From Chelydra serpentina (lineage: Eukaryota > Chordata > Testudines > Chelydridae): DNA of 64,000 bases. The number at the start of each line of letters is the position of its first letter. Position 1 is the stretch's first letter. The notes beneath the pieces were generated by a model, which saw nothing but the letters and a program-made list of their open reading frames with translations, was not told where the DNA came from and did no database searches. Both the position numbers and the translations under genes were made by a program. Location: assembly GCA_037349315.1 (NCBI GenBank), contig JBAIAC010000164.1:62001-126000 (forward strand). The letters are read 5' to 3'. Below, piece after piece: positions 22,001-31,379 of the stretch.

Positions 22001-22689
22001 ACACAGTGACTAACATCTGTCCAGTGGAGTTTCTCTCTTTGTCCTCCAGGAGTGAAATTACACGGGTTTTGTTTGTTTGTTTTATTTTTATTAGGGCTTG
22101 TCTAAACATGAAAGTTATTTCAGAAAAAGGTAGGGAAAATGTAAGAGTTGTTCCTGAATAACTCCATATATAGAGAAGCCCTTAATAGCTGATGTTTATG
22201 GGTTATTGTTGGGGAAGGCAAAGTGGAAGAGGTGTGCTTTACATTTGGACTAGAAAATGGGGAGGTTGGTGGCTTTTTAGATCTTGCAGTAATGAGTTCC
22301 ACAGGCTAGGGCTGGCCTCTGAAAAAACCTACAGAATGCAAACTTTCACATGGAAAAAAGTGATAGCCCTTATGGGTGGTGGAGAAATCATCCCAATGTT
22401 GGCCCATTTTACAGAGCCTGAAACAACCACGCCCTTGGTGAGGAGAAATGTGAGCTGCCTCTTTCATCTCAGTAGGGTGTTGACTCTTATGCTGCTGGAT
22501 CTTTCTGCAAATGTCCCACTGCCATCAATGGGATATGTGCTGTGGATGAAGGATAATTTAACTTGGCTTCCTTCGGAGCCACAAAACATAACTAAACATT
22601 TAATTCATCCCACTGTCAGGTTGACAGCCCTACCCTGGCTGAAGTTTGGGGCTATGTGCGAGCTATTTGTGACAACTGGACAGGTGGGG

Positions 22690-22905
22690 GTCTATTCCCA
22701 GCTCTGCCACTGACCTACTGTGTGACCTTGGACAAGTCACTTTCCCTCTCTGTGCCTCTGTTTCCCCTCAGCCCTTCGTCTGTCTTGTGTAGAAGGACTA
22801 TAAGCTTTGTGGAGCAGGGCCCGTCTTTTACCAGGAGTCTGTACAACACTGGGGCCCTGCTCTCAGCTGGGGTATGCATATGCTACTATAATAACCATAA
22901 TACCC
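22690..22905 (+). mobile_element. MIR-like CORE-SINE with LINE-type tail
   Basis: TGTGACCTTGGACAAGTCAC and CTCTGTGCCTCTGTTTCCCC are the conserved MIR segment. The 3' part (CTATAAGCTTTGTGGAGCAG, then GTACAACACTGGGGCCCTG) is the LINE-derived tail commonly joined to such SINEs in sauropsids. Confidence 0.7.
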
Positions 22906-23357
22906 CCCACACAACTAATTAACGTTATCTGAACCAGTGGGTTCAAACACTGGTCAGAATACACGGATTTCTCTTTTCACTTTTCAACTCTGTGCTGTGG
23001 AACGGTGATCGCCAGTCTCCAAAAGGGGAGTCCTCTACCTGGGCAGCGGCAGTGCAAGCTTCCCTTTACCTTGCCAACATGCCTCGCCCATGACCTAGAG
23101 GGAACGTTTCTTGCCAGAGCTACAAGAATGACAAGCACAGTGTGTCGCTGCAGGGTTTATGGCTCTCGTCATATCCATCCCCACCCAGCAGTTTAATTGG
23201 AGTGTGTGATGGCGTTTTCCAAGTGCGTCAGTTGTTCAGTGCTGGCTGGTTTTGCGGAACAATTAAGTTTACATGGACTTGAAAGGCTTCCATGGACAAG
23301 GTCAAACTCTATGCCTGGTGACCCACCTAGCCTGTGTGGTGATCTGACCTGACGACC

Positions 23358-23611
23358 CAGGGCTTGTCTACACTGGCACTTTACAGCGCTGCAACTTTCT
23401 CGCTCAGGGTGTGAAAAAACACCCCCCTGAGCACAGCTGTAAAGTGCCAGTGTAGACCTTGCTCCCAGTGCTGGGAGCCACGCCCCTGGTGGAGGTGGTT
23501 TATTTTAGCGCGCTGGGAGAACTCTCTCCCAGCGCTCCGCCGCCACTCCACAAGCCACGTTAAAACACTGCCGCGACAGCGCTTTCATGTGCCCAGTGTA
23601 GACTAGCCCCC
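23358..23611. mobile_element. hAT-type MITE
   Basis: The ends CAGGGCTTGTCTACAC and GTGTAGACTAGCCCC form terminal inverted repeats around 254 bp. Internal inverted repeats (GGCACTTTACAGC with GCTGTAAAGTGCC) make a strong hairpin. There is no coding sequence. Confidence 0.75.
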
Positions 23612-24029
23612 AGTTGACGCAGGTGTCCAAGCTGGGGTTCTCTCCTGCGCTTAGTACATTTGACTGACCATCTGGATAACCAGCTCCCCCTGCCCTGTGT
23701 GATGCTCAGTCCCTGCTGCATCTGTGCTGGGTCTGGTATGTCACCTGCGCACAGAGCTGGAGTGTAAATGGAGGCTGAATTGCAGCACACCCCACACGTG
23801 CGCACACTGCTGTGAGATTTAGCATTTGGGGTACCACAGATACGACTGGGTGCCAGTCAATAGGCCACTCAATGGGCAAGTGGTGTGCCAGGCCCACCAC
23901 AGAGGTAGGTGGATCATTATTAGGGTTGTTGGAATTTGCTGCAGGTAATGGGAGGGAAGGGCTGAGTGGGTAATCTTGGCAATGTCACCTCCCTGCTAAC
24001 TAAATTCTACTGCTCCTTGGACAACACAC

Positions 24030-24712
24030 AGCCCCCACCCCAATGAACCTCGTCTCCCAGCTACAAACCCTCCAGTGCCTCCCTACCAGGCCTCAACTTC
24101 TAGTCACACACATCCCAGATACCACTGCCAAGACAATCCCAACCAGCATCCTCCACGCTACCCCCCAAGACCCACCCAGCCAGCCCGCCCAAACTATAAA
24201 CCCCCCAGGACACTTCCAACCAGCCCCCCCAGCTATAACCCCCCAAAACCGCCCAACCAACCAGCCCCCACCCCAATGAACCTCGTCTCCCAGCTACAAA
24301 CCCTCCAGTGCCTCCCTACCAGGCCTCAACTTCTAGTCACACACATCCCAGATACCACTGCCAAGACAATCCCAACCAGCACCCTCCACGCTACCCCCCA
24401 AGACCCACCCAGCCAGCCCGCCCAAACTATAAACCCCCCAGGACACTTCCAACCAGCCCCCCCAGCTATAACCCCCCAAAACCGCCCAACCAACCAGCCC
24501 CCACCCCAATGAACCTCGTCTCCCAGCTACAAACCCTCCAGTGCCTCCCTACCAGGCCTCAACTTCTAGTCACACACATCCCAGATACCACTGTCAAGAC
24601 AATCCCAACCAGCACCCTCCACGCTATGCCCCAAGACCCACCCAGCCAGCCCGCCCAAACTATAAACGCCCCAGGACACTTCCAACCAGCCCCCCCAGCT
24701 ATAACCCCCTGA
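24030..24712. repeat. 233-bp tandem repeat, about three units
   Basis: The phrase CAATGAACCTCGTCTCCCAG starts at 24041, 24274 and 24507, an exact 233-bp period with very few differences, so expansion is recent. The end of the unit (ACTTCCAACCAGCCCCCCCA) looks like the founder of the shorter repeat that follows. Confidence 0.95.
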
Positions 24713-25320
24713 AACCCCCCAACCAGCCCCCCAGCCATAACCCCCTGAAACCCCCCAACCAGCCCCCCCCAGCCATAACCCCCTGAAACCCCCCAACCAG
24801 CCCCCCAGCCATAACCCCCTGAAACCCCCCAACCAGCCCCCCCAGCCATAACCCCCTGAAACCCCCCAACCAGCCCCCCCAGCCATAACCCCCTGAAACC
24901 ACCCAACCAGCCCCCCAGCCATAACCCCCCGAAACCCCCCAACCAGCCCCCCCAGCTATAACCCCCTGAAACCCCCCAACCAGCCCCCCCAGCTATAACC
25001 CCCTGAAACCCCCCCAACCAGCCCCCCCAGCCATAACCCCCTGAAACCACCCAACCAGCCCCCCCAGCTATAACCCCCCGAAACCAACCAACCAGCCCCC
25101 CCAGCTATAACCCCCCAAAACCCCCCAACCAGCCCCCCCAGCTATAACCCCCCGAAACCACCAACCAGCCCCCCCAGCCATAACCCCCTTAAACCACCCA
25201 ACCAGCCCCCTGGCCATAACACCCCGAAGCCACCCAACCAGCCATAACCCCCCGTAACCACGCAACCAGCCCCCCCAATTATAACCCCCCAAAACCACCC
25301 AACCAGCCCCCCCAGCTGTA
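24690..25320 (-). repeat. 37-38-bp minisatellite, G-rich on the minus strand
   Basis: About 16 copies of a unit containing CATAACCCCCTGAAACC and CCCCAACCAGCCCCCC on the plus strand. The minus strand therefore has regular G runs that fit a G-quadruplex pattern. It ends about 55 bp from a splice-donor-like GTGAGC on the minus strand (25377-25382). Confidence 0.93.
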
Positions 25321-25376
25321 ACCCCTCCGGGACCCCCTCAACCGACCCCCCCCCCCAGAAAGCCCCGCCATCCCCG

Positions 25377-25580
25377 GCTCACTTGCAGTGGGAGCGCCCC
25401 CGTCGGCGTCTCGTGCCGCAGGTGTGAACTCGGACTCGGCGCGGGCCTGGCCTCAGCCACGTGATCATCTTCCGTCAAACGGCCGCCTGGGCGCGCGTGC
25501 GCTGTCCCCTGTCACGTGGTGCGTGTGGGAAACGGGCTGGAAGGATCCGTTGGGGTCTGAGCGCAAGGCCCTGCCAGTGA
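25377..25580. promoter_or_regulatory. CpG-rich bidirectional promoter with two outward donors
   Basis: A short CpG-dense block has a donor-like site on each side: on the minus strand GCAA|GTGAGC (25377-25382) and on the plus strand GCCA|GTGAGT (from 25577). Between them are two CACGTG boxes (25458-25463 and 25513-25518) and an ETS-like CTTCCG. No TATA box is seen. This is the form of a bidirectional promoter with two short first exons; the genes served are not identified. Confidence 0.5.
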
Positions 25581-25652
25581 GTGGGGGAAGGGAGAAGTGT
25601 GCGGGGTGCCTGGAGCCCACCGGCGCTACGGGACTCTGCGTGGGGGGCGGGG

Positions 25653-26222
25653 TGTCACGGAGTGTGGGGGAGTCAGCGCCTGCACCCCTCTTCCCCGGAG
25701 TCACTGGGAGTCTCAGCCAGCCAGTAGAACAGAAGGTTTATTAGAGATGCCAGGAACACAGTCCAACCAGAGCTTGTCAGTACAACCAGGACCCCTCAGC
25801 CGGGCCCTTCCGGGTGGCAGGGAGCTTAGACCCCAGCTCGGGGCTCCCTGTATTTCACCCCACAGCTCCAAACGGGAGCAGGGAGGCCAGACCCTGTCTG
25901 CCTCTCCTCCTCCTCTCCAGCCAGCTCCAAACTGAAACTATCCAGCCCCTCCTCCCCCTTTGTCTGCTTCCCGGGCCAACAGGTCACCTGATCCCTTTGT
26001 TCGAACACCTTTAGCTCTCACCTTTGCAGGGGAGGGGCCGGGGCCATCAGTTGCTAGGATACAGAGTGTCGGCCCTTCTCTGTGTCCAGGCCCCTGCCCT
26101 AGGGCTCTGTAACAATCATGCACCCTTGTCCCACCACCTAGATACTCAAGCACTATATAGGGAAACCGAGGCACGCACACATTACTCAGGGAAAACATTA
26201 ACAACAGTCCTAGTTCGTCACA
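25653..26222 (-). mobile_element. Solo LTR with 5-bp target duplication
   Basis: On the minus strand it starts TGTGACGAACTAGGACTGTT and ends CACTCCGTGACA, the TG...CA ends of a retroelement LTR. It is flanked by CGGGG on both sides (25648-25652 and 26223-26227), a perfect 5-bp target-site duplication. A TATATAG box and an AATAAA-type signal (TTTATTAGAG on plus) suit an LTR. No internal coding region is present, so it is a recombination-derived solo LTR. Confidence 0.88.
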
Positions 26223-26227
26223 CGGGG

Positions 26228-26980
26228 TCCCTGTGCCCATCCTCCCAGGGGGTCCATCGGCCTGTGGGGCGGGGCGGGGTCCGGGTTGCCGGACTCCCCC
26301 AGGGTGTGGGGCTGAGGCCCAGTTAGTGCCCAAGGGAGGGATGCTTGTGCGATAATTATTGCCTTTTATTTGTCTAGCATCACTGTTGTGCTAGGGCACG
26401 CTGTGTGTGCCTGGGGGTGCGTGGGACGTGCATGATTGTGTGTGACGCGTGCATGCAGTGATGTGGTGTGTGCATGAACATGTGCAGTCTTACATGGGCC
26501 TGGGTGGGGCAGACACACAACATGAACCTGCACAGGCTATCAGAAGCACGTGTGGGCGTGCACAAGTGAGTACTGGTGTGTATGAGGTCGTGCAAAACTG
26601 CATGGGTGTGTGGTGCACTTTAGGAAAAACAGACATCTTGCTATCTCTTTTATATAATAATTTGAAAGAATGATGTGGGAAAAGAGAGCCTGAGAGGAAA
26701 TTTGTACTGGAGGACTAAAGCCAAATTCTCAAAGTTGTGTGCCTAACGTTAAGCATCTAAAATCCACATTGAGGCACCTACACAAGTAGTCTGGTTTTTC
26801 AGAGGTTTGGGGATCCCACAGCTCCAATGGGGAACTCAAGTTAGAAAATTTCATCTGTTGTGAAGGAGGAGCGCCTTGAGGAGCCGTGTGTGTGAAAATG
26901 CACAACAGAACTTTTAGTACACGATGGCCGAGTCCACATGGTGAGTTAGTGCATGGCAAGCTGCTGCATGCTAACTTGTC
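26228..26980. other. No gene seen; alternating TG-rich tract
   Basis: 26398-26600 is rich in GTGTGTG and GTGCATG phrases (alternating purine-pyrimidine). The remainder is unremarkable. Confidence 0.4.
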
Positions 26981-27081
26981 ATAGAGACAAGTTTCAGTGT
27001 AGTAGCCGTGTTAGTCTGTATCAGCAAAAAGAAAACAAGAAAAATACCTGTGGCACCTTAGAGACTAACAAATGTATTTCA

Positions 27082-27118
27082 GCATCAGCTTTCGTGGGTT
27101 AAGAACCCACTTCATCGG
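27082..27118 (-). ncRNA. Hammerhead-ribozyme-like motif (degenerate)
   Basis: On the minus strand CCGATGA is followed by a stem-loop (AGTGGGTT/AACCCAC) and then GAAAGC, the order of the hammerhead core CUGAUGA, stem II, GAAA, stem III. The core has one change (CCGATGA for CTGATGA). Hammerheads are known in the terminal repeats of Penelope-like elements. Confidence 0.5.
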
Positions 27119-27244
27119 ATGCATGGAATGGAACATGCAGTGAACAGATATTTATACACTCAGAGAAACATGAAAAGGTGGGAGTGTCTATATCAATGTT
27201 CTCAAGTATCAGAGGGGGAGCCGTGTTGGTCTGGATCTGCAGAA

Positions 27245-27397
27245 GCGACAAAGGGTCCTATGGCACCTTATAGACTAACAGAGGTATTGAAGCATAAGCT
27301 TTCGTGGGTTGCATCCGAAGAAGTGGGTATTGACCCACGAAAGCTTATGCTTCAATACCTCTGTTAGTCTATAAGGTGCCACAGGACCCTTTGTCGC
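27245..27397. repeat. Near-perfect 65-bp inverted repeat of Penelope-like termini
   Basis: 27245-27309 and 27333-27397 are inverted copies with a spacer of 23 bp. Each arm holds AAGCTTTCGTGGGT or its complement and GACTAACAGAGGTATTGAAG. The centre carries a second hammerhead-like core on plus (27315-27350: CCGAAGA, stem, GAAAGC), more degenerate than the first. Confidence 0.85.
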
Positions 27398-27879
27398 TAT
27401 ATCAATGTTAAGAGGCTAATTAATTGAAAGGAACTGTTATCAGTAGAAACTTTTGAAGTGATAATCAACATGGCCCATTACATTACAGACAGTTGACACA
27501 AAGGTGTTAAGAGTTTTTTAAGGAGGGGAAATAAATTCAATTAACGTAATGACCGAGCCACCCACAGTCAATATTCAAGCCTAAGGTAATGGTATCTAGT
27601 TTGCATATTAATTCCAATTCAGCAGTTTCTCGTTGGAGCCTGTTTTTGAAGTTCATTTGTTGCAAAATAGCCACTTTAAAGTCTTTCTGTGAGAGATCTT
27701 GGGAGACAGACCAGTCCTCGCTTACAGACAGCCCCCCAACCTGAAGCAAATACTCACCAGCAACCACACACCATACAAAAAAAAACACTATCCCAGGAAC
27801 CTATCCTTGCAACAAAGCTCGATGCCAACTCTGTCCACATATCTATTCAAGTGACACCATCATAGGACCTAATAACATC

Positions 27880-28233
27880 AGCCACACCATCAGGGGCTCG
27901 TTCACCTGCACATCTACCAATGTGATGTATGCCATCATGTGCCAGCAATGCCCCTCTGCCATGTACATTGGCCAAACCGGACAGTCTCTACGCAAAAGAA
28001 TAAACGGACACAAATCTGACATCAAGAATCATCACATTCAAAAGCCAGTAGGTGAACACTTCAACCTCTCTAATCACTCAATGAAAGACTTTAAAGTGGC
28101 TATTTTGTCACAAATAAACTTCAAAAACAGGCTCCAACGAGAAATTGCTGAATTGGAATTAATATGCAAACTAGATACCATTACCTTAGGCTTGAATATT
28201 GATTGTGGGTGGCTCGGTCATTACGTTAATTGA
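27880..28233 (+). pseudogene. Penelope-like GIY-YIG endonuclease fragment
   Basis: The frame reads YAIMCQQCPSAMYIGQTGQS followed by LRKRINGHKSDIKNHH, a clear GIY-YIG signature (YAI...YIGQT, then R and H), and ends in LELICKLDTITLGLNIDCGW before a stop. It is the C-terminal nuclease of a Penelope-like element, which nicks target DNA for insertion. The N-terminal reverse transcriptase is absent, so this copy is dead. It has no host promoter or splice context. Confidence 0.8.
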
Positions 28234-28297
28234 ATTTATTTTCCCTCCTTAAAAAACTCTTAACACCTTTGTGTCAACTGTCTGTAATGTAACACTG

Positions 28298-30640
28298 GTC
28301 TACAATTTTTGAGAAGTCGTCTGCTTCAGAGATAAAATGTGCTATTTAGTATGTATTTTGATGTGCTGAATTCAAATACGACAATTAAAACAACTGATTG
28401 GCTACTGTTTCTAAGATATTTAAGTTTTTACATTTTATGTCTATGTATATTGTGTAGATAGTAGAGTTTTAATCATAAATTGTAAACCTAGGTCTTTTCA
28501 TGTGTTTATGGTTGCTTTACATGATACTATTTCACCTGTCCTGTTTATGTAACACTTTAAAAATCAGCCAAGGGGTTATATAAATAAAATGTATTATGAA
28601 ACAAAAGGCAAAAAACTATTATGTACATAGTTTAGTCCTATTCAGTGTCTACTTGGCGCTTCTTGGCTTGTCTCTTGTATTCATTAAATGGAGCATCTCT
28701 TGTCACTGTCCAGCAATAGTCTGCAAGCATTGATGGGCTCCATTTGCCCTGATAGCGTTTCTCCATTGTTGCAATGTCCTGGTGAAATCGCTCGCCGTGC
28801 TCGTCGCTCACTGCTCCGCAGTTCGGTGGAAAAAAATCTAGATGAGAGTGCAAAAAATGTATCTTTAGTGACATGTTGCAACCAAGGCTTTTGTATGCCT
28901 TGAGGAGGTTTTCCACCAACAACCTGTAGTTGTCTGCCTTGTTGTTTCTGAGAAAATTGATTGCCACTAACTGGAAGGCTTTCCATGCCTTTTTTTCCTT
29001 GCCACGCAGTGCATGGTCAAATGCATCATCTCGAAGAAGTTCACGAATCTGAGGACCAACAAAGACACCTTCTTTATCTTAGCTTCACTTAACCTTGGAA
29101 ATTTTCCACGGAGATACTTGAAAGCTGCTTGTGTTTTGTTGATGGCCTTGACAAAGTTCTTCATCAGACCCAGCTTGATGTGTAAGGGTGGTAACAAAAT
29201 CTTCCTTGATTCAACAAGTGGTGGATGCTGGACACTTTTCCTCCCAGGCTCCAATGACTGTCGGAATGGCCAATCTTTCTTGATGTAGTGGGAATCTCTT
29301 GCACGACTATCCCATTCGCAGAGAAAACAGCAGTACTTTGTGTATCCAGTCTGCAGACCAAGCAAGAGAGCAACAACCTTCAAATCGCCACAAAGCTGCC
29401 ACTGATGTTGGTCATAGTTTATGCATCTCAAAAGTTGTTTCATGTTGTCATAGGTTTCCTTCATATGGACTGCATGACCAACTGGAATTGATGGCAAAAC
29501 ATTGCCATGATGCAGTAAAACAGCTTTAAGACTCGTCTTCGATGAATCAATGAACAGTCTCCACTCATCTGCATCGTGAACGATGTTGAGGGCTGCCATC
29601 ACACCATCGATGTTGTTGCAGGCTACAAGATCACCTTCCATGAAGAAGAATGGGACAAGATCCTTTTGACGGTCACGGAACATGGAAACCCTAACATCAC
29701 CTGCCAGGAGATTCCACTGCTGTAGTCTGGAGCCCAAAAGCTCTGCCTTACTCTTGGGTAGTTCCAAATCCCTGACAAGGTCATTCAGTTCACCTGGTGT
29801 GATGAGGTGTGGTTCAGAGGAGGAGGATGGGAGAAAATGTGGGTCCTGTGACATTGATGGTTCAGAACCAGAAGTTCATCCTCTTCCTCTTCCTCGTCTG
29901 ACTCAAGTGAGAATGATTCTGGTGCATCAGGAACCGGCAGTCCTTCTCCGTGGGGTACTGGGCGTATCGCTGATGGAATGTTTGGATAATGCACAGTCCA
30001 CTTTTTCTTCTTTGACACACCTTTTCCAACTGGAGGCACCATGCAGAAGTAACAATTGCTGGTATGATCTGTTGGCTCTCTCCAAATCATTGGCACAGCA
30101 AAAGGCATAGATTTCCTTTTCCTGTTCAACCACTGGCGAAGATTTGTTGCACAAGTGTTGCAGCATATGTGTGAGGCCCACCTCTTGTCCTGATCTCCAA
30201 TTTTGCAGCCAAAATAAAGGTGATAGGCTTTCTTAACCATAGTGGTTATACTGCGCTTTTGTGATGCAAAAGTCACTTCACCACAAACATAGCAGAAGTT
30301 ATCTGCACTGTTCACACAAGTACGAGGCATCTCTGCTCACTTTGGCTAAACAGAAATGTGTCCCTTTGCAAAATCAAACACTGACAAATAAGAGAGCATG
30401 ACACTGTATGATTTCTAGAGCTGATATAGGGCAATTTGTTCAGCAGAGTGATGTAAGCTTCGTTATGATTGCATCATCCATGACTTCTAGGAATAACATG
30501 ATGCAATTCATATCATGTATGATGCAATACCAGCTTCAGATTGCATCATTCATTGTTTTGCCTAAAAACTATGTCCAAACCCAGTCATAGATTTATTCAT
30601 AGATCCAGTCAAAGGTGTATTTTAGTCATTTCTGGTTTAA
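28298..30640 (-). mobile_element. DNA-transposon-like element, family not assigned
   Basis: The unit around the transposase-like gene at 28638-30330 includes about 340 bp on the 3' side (from GGTCTACAATTTTTGAGAAG) that I recognise as repeated in reptile genomes, and about 300 bp on the 5' side. I could not find terminal inverted repeats, so the limits are approximate. Confidence 0.5.
28638..30330 (-). pseudogene. Transposase-like gene with frameshifts
   Basis: Three overlapping minus-strand frames (30330-29785, 29854-28967, 28986-28638) together cover a protein of about 560 residues, joined by two frame changes. The N-terminal part has paired cysteines of a zinc-binding type (CYVCGE, HICCNTC, CYFC) and then an acidic stretch. 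The middle contains KYCCFLCEWDSRARDSHY, and the C-terminal part has HFLHSHLDFFP and SDEHGERFHQDI, a conserved His/Asp/Glu-rich block. I recognise this family as repeated in many arthropod, cnidarian and reptile genomes, but cannot assign a superfamily or prove a catalytic triad. Start chosen: the most upstream ATG, opening MPRTCVNSADNF. The frame changes argue against function of this copy. Confidence 0.6.
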
Positions 30641-31247
30641 ATTGAGATCCCTTCCCTTTATAACTCACTTATCCTCTGCCATTCCCAAGTCAAGGGTCGT
30701 ATATACTGACCCAATAGCATGTCTTGAAAACTAGAGCCAATCAACAATTTTAAGCATCATTTTCATTCTCAGTGACCCAGAATTAGTAAAGTTTGACTAC
30801 ATTTATTTCAGAAGCATTTTGGCTGTAGAGCAGTGTTATCATTGATCATTTCCTCTGTCCAGTTGGGTTAAAAAGGTGCCCTTAAACTGGCTTAGTACCT
30901 AGTTGTGTGTGAACTATACTGATGTTGCTTACACCCTTGCACTGTCAGGAGCTGGGAGTGTTGTGGATGCATCATGCTCAGGTCCTGAAGAGATCAAGGT
31001 ATTCTTGCAGTTCAACAACCACCACTATGGCCAGTTCAAGAGCTGCTTTGTCAGGGAATCCTGTCCAGCACTTGTTGGCTAAAAGGATAGTGACAATCCA
31101 GGAATATGTCAATGTTGAAAAACTGGATGGATGCCTTGAGGTTGCAGATGGAACGTAGAGGTCCTATTGGGGCAGAAGGAAGGTTCTTTCAAGGACTTAT
31201 TTTACAGCTATTTTTCCTGTTTTAAAATGTTTTGCTTTCTCCTCCAG

Positions 31248-31379
31248 AAAATGTCGGGGCCAGTAGTTGGACTCCTTGGAGTCCCCAGCAAGGCCTGTAA
31301 GCCAAGGAGACTGCAGAGACTGGTAGAATTGGAGGATTCTTCAGATGATGAGACGTACGTTTGTTGCCAGCCCCCTAAG
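31248..31379 (+). CDS. SPOCD1: SPOCD1-like exon A (acidic linker), duplicated
   Basis: 44 codons, phase 0 to 0, between TTTCTCCTCCAG and GTATTT. It reads SKACKPRRLQRLVELEDSSD near its middle. A paralogous exon lies 1.7 kb downstream, in a duplicated block that includes intron sequence. Confidence 0.5.

Larger units (their letters stand above)
26985..28297. mobile_element. Penelope-like element cluster, rearranged
   Basis: It contains terminal segments (GTAGCCGTGTTAGTCTGTAT at about 27000 and GAGCCGTGTTGGTCTGGATC at about 27218), hammerhead-like motifs, and a GIY-YIG coding fragment on plus. The 3' part of the same coding region is also present on minus at 27541-27700. Arms 27477-27700 and 28080-28297 are inverted copies of each other, so at least two insertions or an inverted dimer are involved. 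No reverse transcriptase part is seen. Confidence 0.8.

Noticed and set aside
30951..31158. Possible exon after ACTGTCAG (ELGVLWMHHAQVLKRS)
   Set aside because: It runs into a stop without a usable donor and has no recognised similarity.
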